In this document: piece after piece, positions 24,390-31,853 of the stretch | Numbering within the stretch: position 1 is the first letter of the stretch | Layout: the number at the start of each line of letters is the position of its first letter | Assembly (NCBI RefSeq): GCF_000513935.1 | Contig: NZ_AZUY01000056.1 | Location: 288 to 36,531 of the forward strand | Length of the DNA: 36,244 bases | Reading direction: 5' to 3' | DNA from: Mesorhizobium sp. WSM3626 | GTDB taxonomy: Bacteria > Pseudomonadota > Alphaproteobacteria > Rhizobiales > Rhizobiaceae | The notes under the pieces: generated by a model | The model's database searches: none | Told to the model about the DNA's origin: nothing | What the model saw: only the letters and a program-made list of their open reading frames with translations | Program-made: the position numbers and the translations under genes

Positions 24390-25064
24390 TCAGAAGTTTT
24401 CGACCCACGGCCTGAGTTCCATTTCCCAGGTCCACGCGCTGCGGTGCTGGCGGTGGATGGCGAGATAGGCATCGGCGATCGCGTCCGGCGACAGCCGCCG
24501 ATCCTGCGGTTCGGTGGCCGAGGCAATGGCGCCGTCGATGATGAAATGCGCGACGTGAATGTTCTTGGGCGCCAGTTCACGGGCCATGGACTGCGCCAGC
24601 CCGCGCAATCCGAATTTGGGCATCGCAAAGCCGGCGGAGCCGGCGAACCCCTTCACGCTTGCCGTCGCTCCGGTGAAGAAGATCGAGCCCGCCCCTTGAG
24701 CGATCAGCCGGCGGGCCGCCTGGCGGCCGACCAGGAACCCGCCATAGGCCCCGACAAGCAGCGCCTGACGAACCGCCTCGGGATCGAGTTCGGCCAGCGG
24801 ACCGCGGGCGCGGCCGCCGGCGTTGAAAACCACCAGGGAAAGCGGGCCAGCTTTGTCGGCGACATCGAACAGACGCTCCACCGACGTGGCATCGGAGACA
24901 TCCGTTGCCACGGCTTGCGCGCCGGTTTGCGCCTGCAATGCATCGAGCTTCTCGATGTTTCGGGCGGCCAGGACAACTTGAAACCCTTCCCTGGCGAGAA
25001 GGCGCGCGAGCGAGGCACTCAAGCCGGAGCCCACCCCGGCAATGACGGCGACATTGGATGTCAT
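24390..25064 (-). CDS. SDR-family protein lacking the catalytic Tyr
   Basis: A 224-residue short-chain dehydrogenase/reductase fold. The cofactor motif is GVGSGLSASLAR at residues 10-21 and NAGG is at 81-84. The catalytic Ser136 and Lys150 are in place, but the Tyr of YxxxK is Phe146 (GFAMPK). A Phe here would remove the usual proton donor, so it may have changed chemistry or be a non-enzymatic member. Some related SDRs with AKFxLRGLAQSMARELxPxxIHVAH-type segments share this change (recalled). The NADP preference is suggested by AARN after the second strand. The ATG at 25064 has AAGGAGAGG upstream. A small RNA candidate and an oxygenase gene lie upstream. Confidence 0.85.
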   Translation of the reverse strand: MTSNVAVIAGVGSGLSASLARLLAREGFQVVLAARNIEKLDALQAQTGAQAVATDVSDATSVERLFDVADKAGPLSLVVFNAGGRARGPLAELDPEAVRQALLVGAYGGFLVGRQAARRLIAQGAGSIFFTGATASVKGFAGSAGFAMPKFGLRGLAQSMARELAPKNIHVAHFIIDGAIASATEPQDRRLSPDAIADAYLAIHRQHRSAWTWEMELRPWVENF

Positions 25065-25149
25065 GAGACCTCTCCTTCTTCCACTGATTGCAATGGCTGG
25101 CAGATGTTGAACTCTGCCGGATCAACGCCGCACCGGCAACGCGCACGGT

Positions 25150-25262
25150 GGAATGAAAAATGGCCGGGCGCGAAAACGGCCCGGCCAAAAGAAGGTCATG
25201 ACCTTCAGAGGGGAACACCGTTCAGCGAAATGGGAGGAAAACACCGAACGGATTTGTTATTT
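25150..25262 (-). ncRNA. alpha-r15/AbcR-like trans-acting small RNA candidate
   Basis: About 110 nt on the minus strand between the oxygenase and SDR genes. From its 5' end, stem 1 pairs CCGTTCGGTG (25251-25242) with CGCTGAACGG (25227-25218), including two G-U pairs. Its 14-nt loop exposes the hexamer CCUCCC (25237-25232), complementary to a Shine-Dalgarno. A second hairpin is formed by the perfect palindrome GAAGGTCA/TGACCTTC (25191-25206). The third is a strong terminator. Three hairpins, an anti-Shine-Dalgarno loop and this length are the hallmarks of the AbcR/alpha-r15 family in Rhizobiales, which silences many ABC transporter mRNAs via Hfq. Exact ends and promoter are not determined. Confidence 0.6.
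25156..25187 (-). terminator. Rho-independent terminator of the AbcR-like RNA
   Basis: Perfect 9-bp stem TGGCCGGGC (25161-25169) and GCCCGGCCA (25179-25187) with a 9-nt loop, followed on the minus strand by TTTTT (25160-25156). It would end the small RNA and any read-through from the oxygenase gene. Confidence 0.85.
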
Positions 25263-25292
25263 TGAACCGATCCTTGCAAGGGCACGACAAAT

Positions 25293-25306
25293 GATTTTCT
25301 AAAATC
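25293..25306. promoter_or_regulatory. palindrome upstream of the small RNA
   Basis: GATTTT-CT-AAAATC, a perfect 14-bp AT-rich dyad. It lies about 30-45 bp upstream of the presumed start of the small RNA, where an activator would bind. AbcR2-type RNAs are activated by a LysR regulator in Brucella; a LysR gene lies 4.5 kb away in this window. The link is inference. Confidence 0.35.
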
Positions 25307-25350
25307 GGTCCGAACTACGAAAAATTCTGTTCGTTCTTGTATCAACTGGC

Positions 25351-26370
25351 TCAACCCGCCCCGGTTTCCGGCTGAAGCAGGTCCGCGTAATGGCGGCGCG
25401 CGACGTCAGGGTGCGAGCGCAGCCGGCTTTTCAGTACATTGGTTCCGACATCGCGAAACAGCGGATTGTCCGGATCGCTGGCCGGCCCGCGCGCCTGCGC
25501 CGCCAGTTCCTCCGGCAATTCGAGCAGCGGTATCGTCGCATCGAGCTTGGCGCTGAAGAAGAACGGCACCGAAATGCGCTCGATGCCGGCGGGCGGCGTC
25601 ACGACGCGATGCACAGTCGCGCGCAAATAGCCGTTCGAGGCCAGTTCGAGCAATTCACCGATGTTGACGACGAGCGTGCCGGGAATAGGGTCCACATACA
25701 CCCAGCTGCCATCATAGTCGACCTGGAGCCCCTTGTTGTCATCCTGGAGCAGCAGCGTCAGGAAACCGCCATCCTTGTGCGCGCCGACACCTTGGTCGCC
25801 GCCGGTCGCCTCGCGGCCGGGGTAGCGCACGATCTTCATGCGATGGTTTGGTGAGTCTCGATAGACCGGGTCGAAGGCATCCTCGGGTTGCTCGAGCGAC
25901 AGCGCGAAAGCTTTCAGCAGCCGGATCGCCACCGCTGTTGCCTTGGCCTGCCAGGCAAGCAAGGCCGGTTTGAGCTCCGGCAACGCAGCCGGCCATTGGT
26001 TCGGCCCCTGCAGCCGCGTCCAGGCGGGAATTCCGGGGCCTTGCGCTATGGGTTGGCGCTCGACGCCGATGTCGAGCTGTTCGCGCCAATCGGCCTTGCC
26101 CTTGGTCAGCTCGCCGCCGGCGCGCGTATAGCCGCGGAACTGCGAGGACTTGACCATGTCGATCGCGAGCTTGTCGGCCTCCCCCAAGGCAAAGAAGCGG
26201 CGCGATGCGGTGAGCACCTCGCTGATCTCCGCCCACGAGATGCCATGCCCAGCCAGATAGAAAAAGCCGATGTCGCGCGAGGCGGAACGCAGATCCGCCA
26301 GAAACGTCCGACGCTCCGAGGCGCCTTGTTCAAAGCGGCTCAGATCGAGCACGGGTACTATTCTGGGCAT
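25351..26370 (-). CDS. isopenicillin-N-synthase-like 2-oxoglutarate/Fe(II) oxygenase
   Basis: Non-haem iron oxygenase of 339 residues. It has the DIOX N-terminal region (VPVLDLSRF; SRDIGFFYLAGHGI), which recalls plant and fungal-type members. The 2-His-1-Asp facial triad is visible as HKD in GVGAHKDGGFLTLL and the distal His in ATVHRVV. The 2-oxoglutarate-binding R-x-S is RIS(V)PFFFSA. It probably hydroxylates or desaturates a small molecule; the substrate cannot be read. The ATG at 26370 is chosen because AAGGAG lies about 8 nt upstream; the longer frame to 26442 has no ribosome-binding site. Just upstream is an inverted repeat (26385-26421). Downstream lies the small RNA. Confidence 0.88.
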   Translation of the reverse strand: MPRIVPVLDLSRFEQGASERRTFLADLRSASRDIGFFYLAGHGISWAEISEVLTASRRFFALGEADKLAIDMVKSSQFRGYTRAGGELTKGKADWREQLDIGVERQPIAQGPGIPAWTRLQGPNQWPAALPELKPALLAWQAKATAVAIRLLKAFALSLEQPEDAFDPVYRDSPNHRMKIVRYPGREATGGDQGVGAHKDGGFLTLLLQDDNKGLQVDYDGSWVYVDPIPGTLVVNIGELLELASNGYLRATVHRVVTPPAGIERISVPFFFSAKLDATIPLLELPEELAAQARGPASDPDNPLFRDVGTNVLKSRLRSHPDVARRHYADLLQPETGAG

Positions 26371-26384
26371 ATCAGGCTCCTTTC

Positions 26385-26421
26385 CTGGTTTTCTGCGGAT
26401 GTTTACCCATCCGCAAACCAG
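26385..26421. promoter_or_regulatory. large inverted repeat just upstream of the oxygenase
   Basis: Core TGCGGATG (26394-26401), TTTACC, CATCCGCA (26408-26415), with outer arms CTGGTT (26385-26390) and AACCAG (26416-26421). It sits 15 bp before the start codon, next to the ribosome-binding site, as an operator or 5' leader hairpin would. The rest of the interval to about 26696 holds no supported gene. Confidence 0.5.
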
Positions 26422-26696
26422 GACTGTTGGACTTGCGTGCACTCTCGGCGGTCACAACGCCAGCAATGCCTGCAAGTCTCATCGACTCCAGATTGCCAAG
26501 AAAGAAACGATCGGCCCTTCGAAGCCGCCGCGACGAACAATTTTTCCACGTGCGCCGGCAAAGCTGACAATGGCCGCGATCATTCAGCAGGATGCGGATC
26601 GCCGCAACTGCGCACGGCCTCTGCCCTATTGGGCTGCCCTGAGCAGCATGCCGAAGAGGTCGCGTGGCTCGTCGGGATCGGCCAGCATGTCGGTCC

Positions 26697-26903
26697 CACG
26701 ACAACGGCGTCTATCGCGGATATGAGTTGGGTGCGGCCTTCAGCTATGTCGGGCTGAAGGCCAACGTGCTCGAATTCATCCCGCCACTGACGCCGACCGA
26801 AGATGAAGTGGCCGAGGACATTGATATCGTCGACCAAGCCATTGCCGACGTGAATGCCGGCAAGGTGTGGGATGCGGATGTCGCGTCGTTCATGATGTGG
26901 TGA
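26697..26903 (+). pseudogene. 3' remnant of a class III aminotransferase
   Basis: The 68 codons before the TGA at 26901 read HDNGVYRGYELGAAFSYVG, then LKANVLEFIPPLTPTED and an acidic helix ending VASFMMW. This is the C-terminal end of class III (omega-type) aminotransferases such as aspartate/4-aminobutyrate aminotransferase family members. Nothing upstream on either strand encodes the rest (about 380 residues missing), so the gene is truncated. The open frame continues upstream to a GTG at 26664 without family features. It lies between the oxygenase and the nanA-like gene, and marks a past rearrangement. Confidence 0.6.
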
Positions 26904-26915
26904 AGGAGCCTCGGC

Positions 26916-27812
26916 TCACACCAGCCACTCCTTGATCGCCGGGCGGGCGAGCACCGCGCGCATGCGGTCCTCGGCATCGGTGACCGCCAGCGCCATCGGC
27001 GCGCGGGTCGGGCCGCAATCGACGCCGATAACGCGGAAGGCCGCCTTCATGCCCGGCAGCACGCCGGTCTCCAGCAGTGCCTCGACGAAGTCCTGCGACA
27101 CCATCTGCAGCGCCTTCGCCCGTGAAAGATCGCCAGCGCGGACCGCCTGGTCGATCGCTACGTAGAGCCTGCCAAGGAGATTGTAGGTCGTTCCGATGCC
27201 GCCTTCGGTGCCGAGCATGCCGGCGGCGGCATAGATCTCATCGAAGCCGTAGTAGAAGAGCTTTTGCGGCTGCCGCTTGCGCAGCAGGGAATATTTGAAC
27301 AGGTCGGTGGAGGTGAACTTGATGCCGACGACATTTTTGAGGTCGAGCAGCCGAACCAGCAGGGGAAGCGGCAGCGGCCGGCCGGTGCGCAAGGGTATCT
27401 CGTAGACGATAAGCGGCAGGTCCGTCGCCGCCGCCAATGCCTGGTAATAGCCGAAGACTTCCTCGTCGGAGAACGGGTAGGAATGCGGCGGCAGCGCCGA
27501 CAGCGCGTGATAGCCAAGCTTCTGCGCCTGCCGCGCCAGACGGATGGAATCGCGCAGGTTCGGCATGCCGACATGGGCGATCAGCTTGACGCCCGTTGAG
27601 GTCGCGCTGGCGAAGGCCACCTCTTGCTGCGCCAACAATTCGTCCACCGTCAGCAAGCCGGATTCGCCGCTGCTGCCACCGACATAGAGACCGGCCAGAC
27701 CCTGGCGCAGCACATAGTCGTTGATGTTGCGCTGGCGTTGCGGATCGAACTCGCCGGCATCGCTCAGTCCGGTCATCAGGGCGGCATACATGCCCGCCAA
27801 TTGCTTGGTCAT
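26916..27812 (-). CDS. nanA: N-acetylneuraminate lyase-like aldolase
   Basis: Class I aldolase of the DHDPS/NAL superfamily that would cleave N-acetylneuraminate to ManNAc and pyruvate. The 298-residue length and residue numbering match E. coli NanA closely: GGSSGE at 45-50 (Ser47; Thr48 is Ser), Tyr137 in VYEIP, Schiff-base Lys165 in GIKFTST with Thr167, and GFDE at 189-192 with Asp191 and Glu192 that hold the glycerol side chain. GGIGTTYN carries Thr208 for Ser208. The GxDE motif is typical of sialate lyases and not of dihydrodipicolinate synthase. The ATG at 27812 has GAGG upstream. Last gene of the transporter operon. An alternative is a related 2-keto-3-deoxy acid aldolase. Confidence 0.78.
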   Translation of the reverse strand: MTKQLAGMYAALMTGLSDAGEFDPQRQRNINDYVLRQGLAGLYVGGSSGESGLLTVDELLAQQEVAFASATSTGVKLIAHVGMPNLRDSIRLARQAQKLGYHALSALPPHSYPFSDEEVFGYYQALAAATDLPLIVYEIPLRTGRPLPLPLLVRLLDLKNVVGIKFTSTDLFKYSLLRKRQPQKLFYYGFDEIYAAAGMLGTEGGIGTTYNLLGRLYVAIDQAVRAGDLSRAKALQMVSQDFVEALLETGVLPGMKAAFRVIGVDCGPTRAPMALAVTDAEDRMRAVLARPAIKEWLV

Positions 27813-27837
27813 TGGGATCCTCGGTTTTCCAGATTTG

Positions 27838-29913
27838 TCATGATGCGGCTTCGCCAGCGTGGTGGCAGGCGACGAGATGCTGGCCGGTGACGGCGGAGCC
27901 GAAATCGCGCCGTGCCGGATCGACCTTGGTGCAGATCTCGGTCGCCAGGGGGCAGCGCGGATGGAAATGGCAGCCGGGCGGCGGCTTCGACGGATCGGGT
28001 ACGCCACCGCCAAGCACGATACGCCGGCCCGTTCCGCCCGCCTTGGGATCGGGCATCGGGATCGCCGACAACAGAGCGCGCGTATAGGGATGCAATGGTG
28101 CGCCGAACACCGCCGGCGTGGTGCCGATCTCGACGATGCGGCCGAGATACATCACCGCGACGCGGTCGCTGAGATAGCGGACCATCGACAGATCGTGACC
28201 GACGAACAGATAGGTCAGGCCGAGGCGCGTCTTGAGGTCGTCGAGCAGATTGACGATCTGCGCCTGGATCGAGACGTCGAGCGCCGAGATCGGCTCGTCG
28301 GCAATGATGAATTTCGGATTGGCCGCCAACGCGCGGGCAATGCCGACGCGCTGGCGCTGGCCGCCGGAGAGCTCGAACGGATAGCGGTTTCGCAGCGCTT
28401 CCCGGAGACCCACCAGTACCAACAATTCGCTGACGCGCACGTCACGCGAGGCGCGGGTGCCGATCTTCTGCGCACGCAGCCCTTCGCCGATGATGCGGCC
28501 GACGGTCATGCGCGGGTTGAGTGAGCCGAACGGGTTCTGGAACACCATCTGCATGTCGCGGCGGCGCCGCTTCAGCTCTTCGCCTGTCGCGCCCGCATAG
28601 TCCCTGCCTTCGAACACGATGCTGCCGGCGCTTGGGCGCTCCAGGCCGAGCACGGCGCGGCCGGTCGTCGACTTGCCGCAGCCGCTTTCGCCGACCAGCG
28701 CCAGCGTCTCGCCGCGCATCACCTCGAAGCTGACGCCGTCGACCGCATGCACCGCGCCGACCTGCCGTCGCAGGACTCCGCGCCGGATCGGGAAATGCAC
28801 TTTGAGGTCCGTGACCGTGAGCAACGGTTCCTGGGCAGCTGCGACAGCCGGCTTCGCGCCTGATGCGACCGCCAGAGAGCGCGGCAGATGGTCGACCTCG
28901 CGCCACCGCCAGCAGGCCGTGGTGTGGCCGGCGGCAACCGGTTCCAGCGGCGGCTTCTGCTCGCGACAGCGCGCTTCGGCATAATCGCAGCGCGGCGCGA
29001 AGGCACAGAAGGTCGGCGCCAGTGTGACATTGGGCGGCGCGCCCTTGATCGGCACCAGCCTGGTGTTTGCCGCCGTCAGCGACGGGATCGAGTTGAGCAG
29101 GCCGATCGTATAGGGATGCTTGGTTGCCGAAAACAAATCGTCGACCGGGGCGCTCTCGACGATCGAGCCGGCATACATCACCGCGACGCGATCGACGAAG
29201 CCGGCGACCAGGCTGAGGTCGTGGCTGATCCAGATGATCGCCATGCCGAGCTGCTTTTGCAGGCGCACGACCAGTTCGACGATCTGCGCCTGGATGGTGA
29301 CGTCGAGCGCCGTCGTCGGCTCGTCGGCGATCAGGATCGACGGCTTGCACACCAGCGCCATGGCGATGCCGATGCGCTGCAACTGGCCGCCCGAGAACTG
29401 ATGCGGAAAGGCGCGCATACGCTGCGGCGCGTTGGCGATGCCGACCAGCGCCAGCATGTCGAGCGCCTCGCGTTCGGCCTCGGCCTCGTTCAGGCCCTGG
29501 TGCTCGCGAAGCGCCTCGGTCAGTTGCAGGCCGATGGTCAGCACCGGGTTCAGCGACGACATCGGATCCTGGAAGATCATGGCGATGTCGCGGCCGCGTA
29601 TCCGGCGCAGTTCGCTGTCGGGCATGGCCAGCAGATCGCGGCCACGAAACAGCGCGCGGCCCGCGGTGACGCGGCCGGGCGGCTTGCGGATCAGGCCCAT
29701 CAGCGTCTGCACGGTGACCGACTTACCGGAGCCGCTCTCGCCGACGATCGCCAAAGACTCGCCCTCGGCAAGCTCGAAGGAGACGTCGTTGACGGCATAG
29801 ACGGAGTTGCCGCGCGGGCCGAACTCGACGCTCAGCCCCTGTATGGAAAGCACGGGCTGTTGCCCCGGCGCCGGCGCGACCTTGCCGCGGGCGAGCGTTT
29901 CCAGGCCGGTCAC
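27838..29913 (-). CDS. fused dipeptide-family ABC transporter ATPase (two nucleotide-binding domains)
   Basis: Energising subunit of the importer. The 691-residue protein carries two complete ABC domains, equivalent to OppD and OppF fused. Domain 1 has Walker A GESGSGKSV, signature FSGGQLQRIG and Walker B ILIADEP. Domain 2 has Walker A GESGCGKSTTG, signature LSGGQRQRVG and Walker B FIIADEP. Between and after them lie Cys-bearing oligopeptide-family tails (CAFAPRCDYA, CHFHPRCPLA). The start GTG at 29913 overlaps the stop of the upstream permease (GTGA). It precedes the nanA-like gene by 25 bp, so they form one operon. Confidence 0.9.
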   Translation of the reverse strand: MTGLETLARGKVAPAPGQQPVLSIQGLSVEFGPRGNSVYAVNDVSFELAEGESLAIVGESGSGKSVTVQTLMGLIRKPPGRVTAGRALFRGRDLLAMPDSELRRIRGRDIAMIFQDPMSSLNPVLTIGLQLTEALREHQGLNEAEAEREALDMLALVGIANAPQRMRAFPHQFSGGQLQRIGIAMALVCKPSILIADEPTTALDVTIQAQIVELVVRLQKQLGMAIIWISHDLSLVAGFVDRVAVMYAGSIVESAPVDDLFSATKHPYTIGLLNSIPSLTAANTRLVPIKGAPPNVTLAPTFCAFAPRCDYAEARCREQKPPLEPVAAGHTTACWRWREVDHLPRSLAVASGAKPAVAAAQEPLLTVTDLKVHFPIRRGVLRRQVGAVHAVDGVSFEVMRGETLALVGESGCGKSTTGRAVLGLERPSAGSIVFEGRDYAGATGEELKRRRRDMQMVFQNPFGSLNPRMTVGRIIGEGLRAQKIGTRASRDVRVSELLVLVGLREALRNRYPFELSGGQRQRVGIARALAANPKFIIADEPISALDVSIQAQIVNLLDDLKTRLGLTYLFVGHDLSMVRYLSDRVAVMYLGRIVEIGTTPAVFGAPLHPYTRALLSAIPMPDPKAGGTGRRIVLGGGVPDPSKPPPGCHFHPRCPLATEICTKVDPARRDFGSAVTGQHLVACHHAGEAAS

Positions 29914-30818
29914 TTGCCGCCCCCGCCCATGATGTGCTGCGGATCGAGCGCATCGCGCAGGCCGTCGCCGACGAAGTTGATGCTGAGCACTGCCATGGCG
30001 ATCATCGCGCCGGGCGGGATCCACATCCAGGGCTGGCTCTCCAGGATCGACAGCGTGCGCGCGTCGCGCAGCATGTTGCCCCAACTGGCGGCCGGCGCCT
30101 GCGCGCCAAGGCCGAGGAAGGAGAGCGAAGCTTCGAGCAGGATGACGGTCGCGACGTCGAGGGTGATCGCCACCAGGATGGGGCTCAGCACGTTGGGCAG
30201 GATGTGTTCGAGGATGATGATCGAGGGCGAGGTGCCGAGCGAGCGCGCGGCCAGGATGAACTCCTGATTGCGCAAGGCCAGAATCTCGCCGCGTGTCAGG
30301 CGGGCTATGGAGGGCCAGCTCAGCAGTCCGATCACGACCATGGTGTTGAAGATGCTGGGCCCGACGACCGCGACGAAAGCGATGATGATGACCAGCCGCG
30401 GGAAGGTCAGCACCATGTCGATCAGACCCATCAGCAAGAGGTCGACCTTGCCGCCGAAATAGCCGGCGACGCAGCCGATGAAGATGCCGATCGCGGCCGA
30501 GATCGCTACGGCGACGAAGCCGACCGTCAGCGAGATGCGGCCGCCATAGAGGATGCGGGCGAAGATGTCGCGACCGGTGCCGTCCGTGCCCAGCCAGTGG
30601 ATGCCGCCGGGCGGCTGGTTGCGCCCCCTGAGGTCGATGTCGTTGGGTCCGTAGTGGGCGATCAGCGGCGCCAGCACGCAGGCGAGCACGATGGTGGCAA
30701 GCATGATCAAGCCGAGCGTGGCCAGACGGTGGTTGAGGAAGCGGCGTGCCGCCTCGCCCCACAGGCCGCGAGAGGCACCGGCGGCGATCGTCATATCGGC
30801 GGCGGTGGCGTCAGTCAT
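29910..30818 (-). CDS. ABC transporter permease, DppC/OppC type
   Basis: Inner-membrane permease of 302 residues with the N-terminal OppC-type region, about six membrane helices, and the EAA loop EFILAARSLGTS...HILPNVLSP that contacts the ATPase. The first hydrophobic helix (LGLIMLATIVLACVLAPL) starts near residue 35. Its start overlaps the preceding permease by 8 bp and its end overlaps the ATPase start by 4 bp, so it is tightly coupled in the operon. Function in peptide-like solute uptake; the solute is suggested by the nanA/nanR neighbours. Confidence 0.9.
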   Translation of the reverse strand: MTDATAADMTIAAGASRGLWGEAARRFLNHRLATLGLIMLATIVLACVLAPLIAHYGPNDIDLRGRNQPPGGIHWLGTDGTGRDIFARILYGGRISLTVGFVAVAISAAIGIFIGCVAGYFGGKVDLLLMGLIDMVLTFPRLVIIIAFVAVVGPSIFNTMVVIGLLSWPSIARLTRGEILALRNQEFILAARSLGTSPSIIILEHILPNVLSPILVAITLDVATVILLEASLSFLGLGAQAPAASWGNMLRDARTLSILESQPWMWIPPGAMIAMAVLSINFVGDGLRDALDPQHIMGGGGK

Positions 30819-31767
30819 AGCTTACCCTGGGATCGAGCACGCTGTAGACGATGTCGGTGGCGAGATTGGCCAGCATGACGATGATGGCGGTGATCAGCAC
30901 ATAGCCCATGATCACGGGGCTATCCCTGTTCACCACGGAATCGATGAACATCAGGCCGATGCCGGGCCACTGGAAGATGGTCTCGATCACCACCGAGCCA
31001 CCGAACAGCGTCGGCAGTGCGAGGCCGAAGACGGTGACCAGCGGGATCAGCGCGTTGCGCAGGCCATGGCGCAGCGTGATGGTGCGGGGCTTGAGCCCCT
31101 TGGCCTTGGCGGTGCGCATATAGCTCTGGTTCAGCACTTCGAGCATGCCGGCGCGGGCATAGCGCATGAAGATCGCGGCGCGGAACAAGGCAAGTGCTGC
31201 CGCCGGCAAGATTAGGTGCCTGAGATTGTCGAGGAGCGAGAAGTTTTCACCAGCCGTGGAAATGCCCGACGACGGCAGCCAGCGCAGCTCCAGCGCAAAG
31301 ACGTAAACGAGCAAAAGTCCCATGAAGAAGTCCGGGATCGAGACGCCGACAAAGCCGGCAAGCGTCAGCGAATAGTCGGTGAGCTTGTATTGCCTGAGTG
31401 CCGAGAGCACGCCCAGCGTGGTGCCGATGACGAAAGCGACGAGCAGTGCGACACCCATCAGCTCCAGCGTAATCGGCAACCGCTCGACGATGATGTCGCC
31501 GACACCGCGGCCATTGACGAAGGAGCGGCCGAGATTGCCGTGCAGGATCTGGCCGATCCAGTTGAGGTATTGGACATAGACCGGCTGGTCGAGGCCGAGT
31601 TCGCCGCGCCGCATGGCGATCAGCTCCTCGCTCGACGGCGCCTCCGCCGTGATCATCGCCAGCACCGCGTCGCCAGGCATGGCATGCGCGATGGCAAAGA
31701 CGATCACGGTAACGCCGAACAGCACCGGGATGCTGAGCAAGAGTTTTCGCAGGAGATAGCTGAGCAC
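30811..31767 (-). CDS. ABC transporter permease, DppB/OppB type
   Basis: Inner-membrane permease of 318 residues. It starts MLSYLLRKLLLSIPVLFGVTVIVF, the typical OppB N terminus, followed by the HAMPGDA segment. The EAA loop is MRTAKAKGLKPRTITLRHGLRNALIP. About six membrane helices. The start is the GTG at 31767 with AGGAGAGG upstream. An 86-bp gap separates it from the binding-protein gene. Confidence 0.9.
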   Translation of the reverse strand: MLSYLLRKLLLSIPVLFGVTVIVFAIAHAMPGDAVLAMITAEAPSSEELIAMRRGELGLDQPVYVQYLNWIGQILHGNLGRSFVNGRGVGDIIVERLPITLELMGVALLVAFVIGTTLGVLSALRQYKLTDYSLTLAGFVGVSIPDFFMGLLLVYVFALELRWLPSSGISTAGENFSLLDNLRHLILPAAALALFRAAIFMRYARAGMLEVLNQSYMRTAKAKGLKPRTITLRHGLRNALIPLVTVFGLALPTLFGGSVVIETIFQWPGIGLMFIDSVVNRDSPVIMGYVLITAIIVMLANLATDIVYSVLDPRVSYD

Positions 31768-31853
31768 CGGCCTCTCCTAGGGCTGAAGGCGGTTCTGAGA
31801 CAATGGATCGTGAGGCTCGCTCAGAGCCCCACGACCGGCAGGGATATCCGCGG

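Noticed and set aside
23986..24435. 149-codon minus-strand frame ending in ATGA overlap with the DUF768 gene
   Set aside because: No ribosome-binding site, no recognisable family and atypical codon use; the overlap is probably chance. Ribosome profiling or homologues would change this.
26916..27812. Calling the aldolase dihydrodipicolinate synthase or a hydroxyproline-pathway deaminase
   Set aside because: The GFDE motif at 189-192 and overall numbering fit sialate lyases; the NanR-like regulator supports this.
29914..30762. N-terminal extension of the fused ATPase to 974 residues
   Set aside because: It is the out-of-frame reading of the OppC-type permease; the GTG at 29913 with GTGA overlap is the natural start.
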